Assembly (NCBI GenBank): GCA_022842325.1
Contig: JALHPU010000002.1
Coordinates: 62,001-126,000, forward strand
Reading direction: 5' to 3'
DNA length: 64,000 nucleotides
DNA from: Sulfuritalea sp.
Lineage (GTDB): Bacteria; Pseudomonadota; Gammaproteobacteria; Burkholderiales; Rhodocyclaceae
The notes below the pieces were generated by a model. It did not search any database and was not told the origin of the DNA. It saw only the letters and a program-made list of their open reading frames with translations. The position numbers and the translations under genes are program-made. Every line of letters begins with the position of its first letter. Position 1 is the stretch's first letter. Positions 50,571 to 58,889 of this stretch are shown in pieces.

Positions 50571-51629
50571 ATGCCCAATCCCGGTTACGACCGCTACCTC
50601 CCGATTCTTGCCCTGACGCTGCTGGGGGCGGGTTGCGTGCTGGTGCTGTGGCCCTTCCTCACCGCCCTGGTTTGGGCGGCGATCCTGGTCTCCACCAGCT
50701 GGCCGGCCTTTCTCTGGCTCGACCGCAGCGTTGGCGAGCGGCGCACCCTGGCCGCAAGCCTGATGACCCTGCTGGTAACCGTGGTGCTGCTGGGGCCGAT
50801 CGCCTCGGTGGCGCTGGCCCTGGCGGACAACGTGGCCGAGCTCGGCCGCGCCATATCGGCGCTGGTCAAGGACGGCTTGCCCGATGCGCCCTCCTGGCTG
50901 GCGAGCCTGCCATTGATCGGCCAGTCGATCCACGACTACTGGCAGCAGTTCGCCCATGACAGCCAGAAGCTCATGGCAGCACTGGAAGGTTTCGCCAAGC
51001 CGGCGCAGGCGGCAGCGCTGGCCGCCGGCCGCGTGGTCGGCAAGGGCGTGCTGGACATGGGCATTTCCGTGTTCATCGCCTTCTTCTTTTTTCTGCACGG
51101 CGAAGCCCTGGCCAAACGCCTGCACGTCGCGCTGGAACGACTGACCGGGGAGCGCGCCAATTACCTGCTGCATATCGTGCGCAACACGGTGACCGGGGTG
51201 ATCTACGGCATCCTCGGCACCGGCCTGGCCCAGGGCGTGCTGGCCGCCGTCGGCTTTGCCATCGCCGGCGTGCCCGGCGCCGTGCTGCTCGGCGTCGCCA
51301 CTTTCTTCCTCTCCGTGGTGCCGGTAGGGCCGCCGCTGGTCTGGGGCGGCGCGGCAATCTGGCTGTTCCAGGATGGCCAGCCGGCCTGGGCGGCCTTCGT
51401 CGCCGCCTGGGGCTTCTTCCTGGTCAGCACCGTGGACAATGTGATCAAGCCCTTCATCATCAGCCGCGGCGCCCGCCTGCCCTTCGCCGTGGTGTTCCTC
51501 GGCGTGCTGGGCGGCGTGCTGGCCTTCGGCGTGATCGGCGCCTTCCTCGGCCCGACCCTGCTCGCGGTGGGCTACCGCCTGACCACCGAGTGGACGGCCG
51601 CGGGGTCGGCACCGCCGGCAGCGGGATAG
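50571..51629 (+). CDS. AI-2E-family (PerM-like) membrane transporter
   Basis: A 352-residue protein with about eight membrane segments: two at the N-terminus (YLPILALTLLGAGCVLVLWPFLTALVWAAIL, spanning about 8-40), a helical soluble domain (about 85-150) and the conserved core including GLAQGVLAAVGFAIAGVPGAVLLG and the FIISRGARLPFAVVFLGVLGG signature. Members transport autoinducer-2, Na+/H+ or unknown solutes. The first gene outside the cassette, 80 bp from its right end. Confidence 0.9.
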   Translation: MPNPGYDRYLPILALTLLGAGCVLVLWPFLTALVWAAILVSTSWPAFLWLDRSVGERRTLAASLMTLLVTVVLLGPIASVALALADNVAELGRAISALVKDGLPDAPSWLASLPLIGQSIHDYWQQFAHDSQKLMAALEGFAKPAQAAALAAGRVVGKGVLDMGISVFIAFFFFLHGEALAKRLHVALERLTGERANYLLHIVRNTVTGVIYGILGTGLAQGVLAAVGFAIAGVPGAVLLGVATFFLSVVPVGPPLVWGGAAIWLFQDGQPAWAAFVAAWGFFLVSTVDNVIKPFIISRGARLPFAVVFLGVLGGVLAFGVIGAFLGPTLLAVGYRLTTEWTAAGSAPPAAG

Positions 51630-51644
51630 GAGTTTTCCCGCGCC

Positions 51645-52778
51645 TCAGGCGGCCAGTTGCGCCAACCAGTCCGCGGCACGCTCGACGGCGACGCGCCCGC
51701 GCTGCTCGGGTTGGCGCAGGTGGCGCACCAACAGGCTGGCGCCGGCGGCGGGGAAGCGCTCGGCGATGGCCGCAAGGTAGGGCGGCAGCGCCGGATCGGC
51801 CAGTTTGCATTCGGCAAAGCCGAGCGGTTCGCCGTTCTCGCACAGCACGAAGTCGATCTCGCGCCCCTCCTTGTCGCGTACATAGTGCAGGCTCATGGCG
51901 CGGCCGGCGGAATCCTGCAGGAAGTGGGCATGGCGCAGCAGCATGGTGGCGCAGGCATTCTCGAAGCGGACGCCGTCGTCACCCTGCACCAGGCCGGTGT
52001 CGAAGAAATAGACCTTGGGTTCCTTGAGCAGGGCGCGCGCGATGTTGCGGTGGAAGGGCCGCACCATGAACACGATGTGCAGCGCCTCGAGGATTTCCAG
52101 GTAGCGGCCAAGCGTGGTCGGCGAAATCTGCAGGTCGCGCGCCAGCGAGGCCAGCGACAGCGGCGAACCGACGCGGCTGCGCAGCATGTCGACGAACACG
52201 CGCATGGCGCGAATCTCGGCAACGCGGGAAAACTCGAGGATATCCTCGCGAATCATGCCTTCCAGGTAGAGGCTGCGCCAGCGCTCGGCGTCCGTGGCCT
52301 GGTCGGCGAGGAAGGGCTCGGGAAAGCCGCCGCGTTCGAGGATGTGTGCCAGCGCCGCCTCGGGCGTGGCGCCCGACACCGCGACCCACTCCTTCACGGT
52401 GACCGGATGCAACCGCCAGGAAAAGTAGCGGCCGGCCAGCGATTCGCCGGCCTGACGAAAGGCGTCAAGCCGCGCGCTGCCGGTGACCAGGATCGCCTGG
52501 CCCTCGCGCCGGCCGTCGAACACGCCTTTCAGCCAGGCCTTCCAGCCCGTCATCTTGTGCAGCTCGTCAAACACCAGCAGCCCCGCCGCCGGCGACCAGC
52601 TCTGTTCCAGCATCACGCGCCGATCCGCCGCCACATCCCAGTTGAGCACCTGTGCATTCGGCCAGGCCTCGGCCAGGGCGCGCGCCAATGTGGTCTTGCC
52701 GGCCTGGCGGGGACCGGAGAGAAAAACCATCTTGTGACCAAGATCGGCCCGGATGAAGGGGGCAAGCGCACGTTCCAT
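51645..52778 (-). CDS. AAA ATPase with DUF4143 (COG1373)
   Basis: A 377-residue protein starting MERALAPFIRADLG at 52778. The N-terminal P-loop is FLSGPRQAGKTTLARALA, the Walker B-like segment LLVFDELHKM, and sensor LVTGSARL. The C-terminal DUF4143 nuclease-like domain includes YLEILEALHIVFMVRPFHRN, EPKVYFFDTGLVQ and REIDFVLCENGEPLGFAECKL (PD-(D/E)XK-like E-x-K). The family is common in prokaryotes and mobile regions with unknown function. An extended start at 52955 would translate the promoter repeats, so it is rejected. Confidence 0.9.
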   Translation of the reverse strand: MERALAPFIRADLGHKMVFLSGPRQAGKTTLARALAEAWPNAQVLNWDVAADRRVMLEQSWSPAAGLLVFDELHKMTGWKAWLKGVFDGRREGQAILVTGSARLDAFRQAGESLAGRYFSWRLHPVTVKEWVAVSGATPEAALAHILERGGFPEPFLADQATDAERWRSLYLEGMIREDILEFSRVAEIRAMRVFVDMLRSRVGSPLSLASLARDLQISPTTLGRYLEILEALHIVFMVRPFHRNIARALLKEPKVYFFDTGLVQGDDGVRFENACATMLLRHAHFLQDSAGRAMSLHYVRDKEGREIDFVLCENGEPLGFAECKLADPALPPYLAAIAERFPAAGASLLVRHLRQPEQRGRVAVERAADWLAQLAA

Positions 52779-52781
52779 TCC

Positions 52782-52843
52782 GACTATTTTCCAGTTGAAT
52801 GGAAGAAAGTCAAGACTATTTTCCAGTTGACTGAAAAATAGTC
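52782..52843 (-). promoter_or_regulatory. Promoter with 17-bp direct repeats of the DUF4143 gene
   Basis: GACTATTTTCCAGTTGA occurs perfectly at 52782-52798 and 52814-52830, a 32-bp period (three helical turns), and AAAATAGTC at 52835-52843 makes the second copy a dyad. On the minus strand TTGACT (52813-52808), 17 bases and AAAATA (52790-52785) give a promoter whose -10 lies inside the first repeat. The layout suggests cooperative autorepression. Confidence 0.65.
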
Positions 52844-52863
52844 GGAGCCAAGGGGCTGAATTT

Positions 52864-52888
52864 CGCCGTGGTGCCAGCGCCGATTTTA
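52864..52888 (+). repeat. 25-bp dispersed word, copy 12 (intergenic)
   Basis: CGCCGT, GGTG, CCAGCGCCGATTTTA, with one change in the core (ACT to ATT). It lies between the DUF4143 promoter and the following hairpin. Confidence 0.6.
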
Positions 52889-52904
52889 GGTTTCTGGTTA
52901 CGTT

Positions 52905-52934
52905 GACCTTGCCGGGGCTCGCCCCGGCAAGGTC
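52905..52934. repeat. Perfect 14-bp hairpin
   Basis: GACCTTGCCGGGGC (52905-52918), two bases, then its exact complement (52921-52934). The CTTGCCGGGGCTCGCCCCGG unit is the same block found in both cassette ends, so it is a solo piece of that repeat family. It lies upstream of the exporter gene. Confidence 0.7.
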
Positions 52935-53004
52935 ATGCATCCCGATAAAGACCACAATATCCAGTAGGTAATGGGTCTCGCCCGGCAGGGGCTAAAATCG
53001 CCCC

Positions 53005-54852
53005 ATGATGCGCCGCGCCCCCCCCACCATGGCCCTGCCCGGACCGATTCCGGAAACCCGCCACGATTGGCACACGATCAAGACCCTGCTGCCCTACCTC
53101 TGGGCCTGGAAGGGTCGCGTGGTCTTTGCGCTGGCCTGCCTGCTGCTGGCCAAGCTGACCAACGTCGGCGTGCCGCTGGTGTTCAAGGACATCATCGACA
53201 CCTTCACCCAGCCCGGCGCCGGCAAGCTGGAGCAGGCCGTGCTGGTGGTGCCGCTGGGCCTGCTGGCGGCCTACGGCGCGCTGCGTTTTTCGACCGTGCT
53301 GTTCACCGAGCTGCGCGAGATCTTCTTCGCCCGCGTCACCCAGCGCGCGGTGCGCACCATCACGCTGCAGGTGTTCGAGCACCTGCATTCGCTTTCGCTG
53401 CGCTTCCACCTCGACCGCCAGACCGGCGGCCTGACGCGCGACATCGAGCGCGGCACGCGTTCGATCGGTTCGCTGATCAGCTACACGCTGTATTCGATCC
53501 TGCCGACCCTGGTCGAGATCGCGCTGGTGCTGGGCATCCTGGGTTTCCGCTACGACAAGGATTTCATGCTGATCACGCTGGTCACGCTGGTGCTCTACGT
53601 GACCTTCACCATCCTCGTCACCAACTGGCGCACCGTGCTGCGGCGCGAGGTGAACGAACTCGACTCGGCGGCAAACGTACGCGCGGTGGACAGCCTGATC
53701 AACTTCGAGACGGTCAAGTACTTCAACAACGAACGCTGGGAACACGACCGCTACGACGAGCAGATGCAAAAGTGGGAAACCGCGCAGATCAGGAGCCAGA
53801 TTTCGCTCTCGTGGCTGAACCTCGGCCAGTCGCTGATCATCGCCGCCGCCGTGACGCTGATGATGTGGCGCGCCGCGGTCGAGGTGGTCGCCGGCCGCAT
53901 GACGGTGGGCGACATCGTGCTGGTCAACGCCTTCCTGATCCAGCTTTACATGCCGCTCAACCACCTCGGCGTGCTCTACCGCGAGATCCGCCAGTCGCTG
54001 ACCGACATCGAGCGCATGTTCGGCCTGCTCAGCAAGAACCGCGAAATACAGGATGCGCCCGATGCGCGGCCGCTGTTTCCCGCCGGTCCCGATGGCAACA
54101 GCAGTGGCCCCTGCGAGATCGAATTCGAGCAGGTCAGCTTCGCCTACGAATCCAACCGGCAAATCCTGTTCGACGTGAATTTCAAAGTCGGCGCCGGCAG
54201 GACGGTGGCCGTGGTCGGCCAAAGCGGCTCGGGCAAGTCGACCCTGGCGCGGCTGCTGTTCCGCTTCTACGACACCACCAGCGGCTCAGTGAAGATCAAC
54301 GGCTCCGACCTGCGCGCGCTGCAGCAAAGCTCGGTGCGCGCCGCGATCGGCATCGTGCCGCAGGACACGGTGCTGTTCAACGACACGATTTTCTACAACA
54401 TCCAGTACGGCCGCCCAACGGCGCCGCGCGAGGAAGTCATCGCCGCGGCCCAGGCGGCGCACATCCACGACTTCATCGAACGGCTGCCCGACGGCTACCA
54501 GACCCGCGTCGGCGAGCGCGGCCTCAAGCTGTCCGGCGGCGAGAAGCAGCGGGTCGCCATCGCCCGCGCGCTGCTGAAGAATCCGCCGATCCTGATTTTC
54601 GACGAAGCCACTTCGGCGCTCGATTCGAAGACCGAAAAGGCCATCCAGGCCGAGCTGGAACAGGTGGCCGTCGGCCGCACCACCTTGATCATCGCCCACC
54701 GCCTGTCTACAGTGATGAACGCCGACGAAATCCTGGTGCTCGACGCCGGGCGCATCGTCGAACGCGGCAGCCATCGCGACCTGCTCGAACGCAATGGCAT
54801 GTATGCCCAGATGTGGGCCCTGCAGCAACAACAGCACCTGATCGAAGCCTGA
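53005..54852 (+). CDS. Atm1/ABCB7-type ABC exporter (fused permease-ATPase)
   Basis: A 615-residue half-transporter. Six membrane helices span about 40-330, including FRYDKDFMLITLVTLVLYV and the family loop NVRAVDSLINFETVKYFNNERWEHDRYDEQM (recognisable by LINFETVKYFNNE). The ATPase has Walker [20 protein letters not shown], signature [16 protein letters not shown] and Walker B LIFDEATSALDS. Atm1-type exporters move glutathione persulfide or metal-glutathione complexes. The segment KVGAGRTVAVVG before Walker A matches the dispersed word but is also normal for the family. Confidence 0.93.
   Translation: MMRRAPPTMALPGPIPETRHDWHTIKTLLPYLWAWKGRVVFALACLLLAKLTNVGVPLVFKDIIDTFTQPGAGKLEQAVLVVPLGLLAAYGALRFSTVLFTELREIFFARVTQRAVRTITLQVFEHLHSLSLRFHLDRQTGGLTRDIERGTRSIGSLISYTLYSILPTLVEIALVLGILGFRYDKDFMLITLVTLVLYVTFTILVTNWRTVLRREVNELDSAANVRAVDSLINFETVKYFNNERWEHDRYDEQMQKWETAQIRSQISLSWLNLGQSLIIAAAVTLMMWRAAVEVVAGRMTVGDIVLVNAFLIQLYMPLNHLGVLYREIRQSLTDIERMFGLLSKNREIQDAPDARPLFPAGPDGNSSGPCEIEFEQVSFAYESNRQILFDVNFKVGAGRTVAVVGQSGSGKSTLARLLFRFYDTTSGSVKINGSDLRALQQSSVRAAIGIVPQDTVLFNDTIFYNIQYGRPTAPREEVIAAAQAAHIHDFIERLPDGYQTRVGERGLKLSGGEKQRVAIARALLKNPPILIFDEATSALDSKTEKAIQAELEQVAVGRTTLIIAHRLSTVMNADEILVLDAGRIVERGSHRDLLERNGMYAQMWALQQQQHLIEA
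54183..54207 (-). repeat. 25-bp dispersed word, possible copy 13 (before Walker A of the exporter)
   Basis: Plus strand CAAAGTCGGCGCCGG then CAGGACGGTG. It may be a coincidence of a conserved protein motif (VGAGRTVAVVG), so it is ranked below the other copies. Confidence 0.4.
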
Positions 54853-54867
54853 CCCAAGGAGACCGCC

Positions 54868-55767
54868 ATGAACACCCGCATTGCACTGCTCTTCCTCACC
54901 GTCGTCGCTGCGCCCGCGTTAGCCCAGGACTCTGGCACGCTGAAGAAGGTCAAGGACAACGGCAGCATCACGCTCGGCATCCGCGAATCCTCCTACCCGC
55001 TGTCCTACCTCGACGACAGGCAGCAGCCGGTGGGTTATCACATCGACGTCTGCAATCGCATCGTCGATGCGGTGAAAGCGCAGTTGAAGCTGCCGGCGCT
55101 CAAGGTGCAGCATCAGGCGGTGACTTCGCAGAACCGCATCCCGCTGGTCAGCAACGGCACCGTCGATCTCGAATGCGGCTCGACCACCAACAACGAGGCG
55201 CGGCAAAAGCAGGTGGCCTTCGCCCCGACCACGTTCGTCACCAACGTGCGCATGGCGGTGAAGAAGGCTTCCGGCATCCAGAGCCTGGGCCAGCTCGGCG
55301 GCAAGCCGGTGGCGACCACCACCGGCACCACCAGCGTGCAGCTGATGCGCGCCCACGAGAAGGGCAAGGGCATCGACTTCAAGGAGGTTTACGGCAAGGA
55401 CCACGCCGACGCCTTCCTGATGCTGGAAACCGACCGCGCCGTGGCCTTCGTCATGGACGACAACCTGCTCGCCGGCCTCATCGTCAGCTCGAAGTCGCCG
55501 GCCGATTACGCCATCGTCGGCGAGGTGCTCAACATCGAGCCGATCGCGATCATGCTGCGCAAGGATGATCCCGAATTCAAGAAGCTGGTCGATGCGGCAG
55601 TGATCGGCCTCATGAAAAGCGGCGAACTGGACAAGCTCTACACACGCTGGTTCCTCTCGCCAATCCCGCCGAAGAACGCCAATCTCAACTTCCCCATGAG
55701 CGAGCAGCTCAAGGCCCTGATCAAGGCGCCGAGCGACGCGCCGGCCGAGAGCTTCAACAAGAAGTAA
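54868..55767 (+). CDS. gltI: Glutamate/aspartate ABC transporter binding protein GltI-like
   Basis: A 299-residue periplasmic protein with signal peptide (MNTRIALLFLTVVAAPALAQ). Motifs: ITLGIRESSYPLSYLDD, GYHIDVCNRIVDAV, LVSNGTVDLECGSTTNNEARQ and YTRWFLSPIPPKNANLNFPMSE. Order and similarity to GltI predict acidic amino-acid uptake. AAGGAG precedes the ATG. It is followed by permease genes, with a 43-bp gap that holds a dispersed-word copy. Confidence 0.93.
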   Translation: MNTRIALLFLTVVAAPALAQDSGTLKKVKDNGSITLGIRESSYPLSYLDDRQQPVGYHIDVCNRIVDAVKAQLKLPALKVQHQAVTSQNRIPLVSNGTVDLECGSTTNNEARQKQVAFAPTTFVTNVRMAVKKASGIQSLGQLGGKPVATTTGTTSVQLMRAHEKGKGIDFKEVYGKDHADAFLMLETDRAVAFVMDDNLLAGLIVSSKSPADYAIVGEVLNIEPIAIMLRKDDPEFKKLVDAAVIGLMKSGELDKLYTRWFLSPIPPKNANLNFPMSEQLKALIKAPSDAPAESFNKK

Positions 55768-55790
55768 GAGTCGGCGCTGGCGACACGGCG
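55766..55790 (-). repeat. 25-bp dispersed word, copy 14 (after the gltI stop)
   Basis: Plus strand AAGAGTCGGCGCTGG then CGACACGGCG. It begins within the TAA stop of gltI and occupies most of the gap before gltJ. Confidence 0.7.
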
Positions 55791-55810
55791 ATGGTGCGGC
55801 CCGGCGGCGC

Positions 55811-56548
55811 ATGAACTACCACTGGAACTTCGGCATCTTCCTCGAGCAGGTCAAGTCGGGCGACGAGACCTATCTCGACTGGCTGATCACCGGCCTCGGC
55901 TGGACCCTGGCGGTGTCGCTGACGGCCTGGCTGTTGGCGTTGAGCATCGGCATCGCCGTCGGGGCGTTGCGCACCACGCCCTCGCGTCTGCTGGTCGGCC
56001 TCGGCAATGCCTGGGTCGAGCTGTTCCGCAACATTCCGCTGCTGGTGCAGATGTTCCTCTGGTTCTTCGTCGTGCCCGAATTCCTGCCGCGCGACTGGTC
56101 GCTGTGGGTCAAGCAGGAAATGCCGGCCAAGGAGTTCGTCACCGCCGCGCTGTGCCTCGGTTTCTTCACCTCGGCGCGCATCGCCGAGCAGGTGCGCGCC
56201 GGCGTCGGCAGCCTGCCGCGCGGCCAGCGCGATGCGGCCCTCGCCCTGGGCCTGACGCTGGGACAAGCCTATCGCCAGGTGATCCTGCCGCAGGCTTTGC
56301 GCATCGTGATTCCGCCGCTGACCTCGGAATTCATGAACGTGTTCAAGAACTCCTCGGTGGCCTTCGCCATCGGCGTGCTGGAACTCACCTTCCAGGCGCG
56401 GCAGATGCAGGAAGATTCGGAGCAGGGCATCGAAACCTATCTGGCGGTGACGCTGCTGTATTTCATCTGCGCGTTTTCCGCCAATCGCGGAATGGCCTGG
56501 ATCGAGGCTCGCACCCGCGTGCCCGGCCTGATCGCGCGGACTAGCTAG
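55811..56548 (+). CDS. gltJ: Amino-acid ABC permease GltJ-like
   Basis: A 245-residue permease beginning MNYHWNFGIFLEQVKSGDETYLDWLITGLGWTL, which is the GltJ N-terminus. It has about five membrane helices and the EAA loop [32 protein letters not shown] (recognisable by [19 protein letters not shown]). It pairs with GltK to form the channel. The downstream gap before gltK is filled by a 260-bp hairpin element, unusual inside this operon. Confidence 0.93.
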   Translation: MNYHWNFGIFLEQVKSGDETYLDWLITGLGWTLAVSLTAWLLALSIGIAVGALRTTPSRLLVGLGNAWVELFRNIPLLVQMFLWFFVVPEFLPRDWSLWVKQEMPAKEFVTAALCLGFFTSARIAEQVRAGVGSLPRGQRDAALALGLTLGQAYRQVILPQALRIVIPPLTSEFMNVFKNSSVAFAIGVLELTFQARQMQEDSEQGIETYLAVTLLYFICAFSANRGMAWIEARTRVPGLIARTS

Positions 56549-56582
56549 GATGAAACCTGTCGTGGAATCGTGGCTGGTGCGG

Positions 56583-56838
56583 GATCGGGAGGGCAGGGCA
56601 TTCTGCGCTGCTCATGTCACCCATCGGCGCCCTGCGGGCGCCGACTCCTTCTTTACTTCGCTGCGCAGAACGCCCCACCCTCCCGATCAGGTGATGTCGT
56701 TGCAGTGCGACGGTTGCAAGGCACAGGCGTATCCCGCCAAGGATGGCAGGTATCCGGATCCGGTAAGTAAAGGGGGAGGAGCGGGCGTAGCCCGCGACGG
56801 AGGACATGGACGGAGCCGGATACCTGCCGTCCTTGGCG
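56583..56838. repeat. Paired long-hairpin element, copy 2
   Basis: Hairpin a has arms 56583-56608 and 56663-56688 (23 of 26). Hairpin b has arms 56735-56762 and 56811-56838 (26 of 28, one G-T). Core b (56763-56810) matches core b of copy 1 at 44 of 48 positions, whereas the arms differ but stay complementary: GGCGGGTACCC with GGGTACCCGCC in copy 1 becomes GGCAGGTATCC with GGATACCTGCC here. It fills most of the 353-bp gltJ-gltK gap; no gene is seen in that gap. Confidence 0.85.
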
Positions 56839-56901
56839 CCCCCGTCCCCGTCCAACAACCAAGGTGTTTCACGCGGCGCAAACCGCGGTAGACCAACTGA
56901 A

Positions 56902-57564
56902 ATGGGCGAATTCGATTTCAGCGTCTGGCAACCGAGCCTGCCCTTCATCCGCGACGGCCTGCTGTTCACGCTGCGCCTGACGCTGGTGGCGATGACCGGC
57001 GGCATCGTGATCGGCACCCTGCTGGCATTGGCGCGGCTGTCGCCGATCGTGCCGCTGGCGCGCATCGCCGGCGCCTATGTGGACCTGATGCGCTCGATCC
57101 CGCTGGTGCTGGTGATCCTCTGGTTCTTCCTGGTGATTCCCTTCATCACCGGATCGCCGGTTGGCGCCGAGACTTCGGCGATCATCACCTTCACCGCCTT
57201 CGAGGCGGCCTTCTATTGCGAGATCATGCGCTCGGGCATCCAGAGCGTGCCGCGCGGCCAGCTCAATGCGGCGCAGGCGCTGGGCCTGGGCCGGGCGCAG
57301 ACGATGATCCACGTGATCCTGCCGCAGGCGCTGCGCAACATGCTGCCGGTGCTGCTGACGCAAACCATCGTGCTGTTCCAGGACACCTCGCTGGTGTATG
57401 CGATCGGCGCCAAGGACATGCTCAAGGCGGCCGACGTGGTCGGCAAGAATTACAATCGGCCGGTGGAAATGATCGTGCTCTCGGCCCTGATCTATTTCGC
57501 CATCTGCTTCAGCCTGTCGCTGGCCGTGAAGCAGCTGCAAAAACGTGTCGCCATCATTCGCTGA
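56902..57564 (+). CDS. gltK: Amino-acid ABC permease GltK-like
   Basis: A 220-residue permease starting [27 protein letters not shown]. An in-frame start at 56806 would translate part of the hairpin element and is rejected. It has five membrane helices and the EAA loop [21 protein letters not shown]. Partner of GltJ. The ribosome-binding site is weak (GGTAGACC...), perhaps because the inserted element separated it from gltJ. Confidence 0.92.
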   Translation: MGEFDFSVWQPSLPFIRDGLLFTLRLTLVAMTGGIVIGTLLALARLSPIVPLARIAGAYVDLMRSIPLVLVILWFFLVIPFITGSPVGAETSAIITFTAFEAAFYCEIMRSGIQSVPRGQLNAAQALGLGRAQTMIHVILPQALRNMLPVLLTQTIVLFQDTSLVYAIGAKDMLKAADVVGKNYNRPVEMIVLSALIYFAICFSLSLAVKQLQKRVAIIR

Positions 57565-57580
57565 AACTCCGGGAAGCCTC

Positions 57581-58309
<729 letters not shown>

Positions 58310-58388
58310 TCGCGCGATTGAAGACAGTAATTGTGCCGGCGCGAAGCGCCGGTAAGATTCGCCGCTGGGCCTAGTTAGGACGGAAATC

Positions 58389-58889
58389 ATGCAGATCGGA
58401 ATCAGCCTGGCGGGCAGACTCGCGAGCATCGCGTTGTGCCTGCTCGCCTGCGCGCCGGGCTTGACGCAAGCCGCGCCGGCGCACGCGCTCGCAGAAGCCG
58501 TGGACCTCGCCGCCGATGCCCGCCTCGCCGCCGCCAAAGGCGTGCCGCTGGTGGTGCTCTACAGCCGCGACGACTGCAGCTGGTGCGAGAAGGTTAAGCG
58601 CGAGCATCTCGGTCCCCTGTCGCGCCATCCGGCGGCGCCGGCCGTGGTGCGCGAACTGCACATGGACCGGACGACTACCGTGGTGGATTTTGCCGGACGC
58701 CGTACCACCAGCGCCGACTTCTCGAAGCAGATGCAGGCGCGCTTCGCGCCGACCGTGATGTTCCACGGCCCCGATGGCGCGGCACTCGCCGAACCCATCG
58801 TCGGCTTCCGCCTCGCCGACTTCTACGCCGCCTACCTCGATCGCGCGATCGAGGAAAGCCGGACCCGTCTCCAGCGCCGGAAACCCTGA
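58389..58889 (+). CDS. Exported thioredoxin-fold protein
   Basis: A 166-residue protein with a signal peptide ([28 protein letters not shown]). The active-site motif CSWC lies in [20 protein letters not shown]; cis-Pro is in [13 protein letters not shown]. It is a periplasmic thiol-disulfide reductase or chaperone of the SoxW/DsbD-gamma-like kind. Its stop overlaps the ppc start. The stretch RRTTSADFS is encoded by the dispersed word. Confidence 0.9.
   Translation: MQIGISLAGRLASIALCLLACAPGLTQAAPAHALAEAVDLAADARLAAAKGVPLVVLYSRDDCSWCEKVKREHLGPLSRHPAAPAVVRELHMDRTTTVVDFAGRRTTSADFSKQMQARFAPTVMFHGPDGAALAEPIVGFRLADFYAAYLDRAIEESRTRLQRRKP
58698..58722 (+). repeat. 25-bp dispersed word, copy 15 (in the thioredoxin-like gene)
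   Basis: CGCCGT, ACCA, CCAGCGCCGACTTCT, in frame RRTTSADF, the same reading frame as copy 1. Confidence 0.65.
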
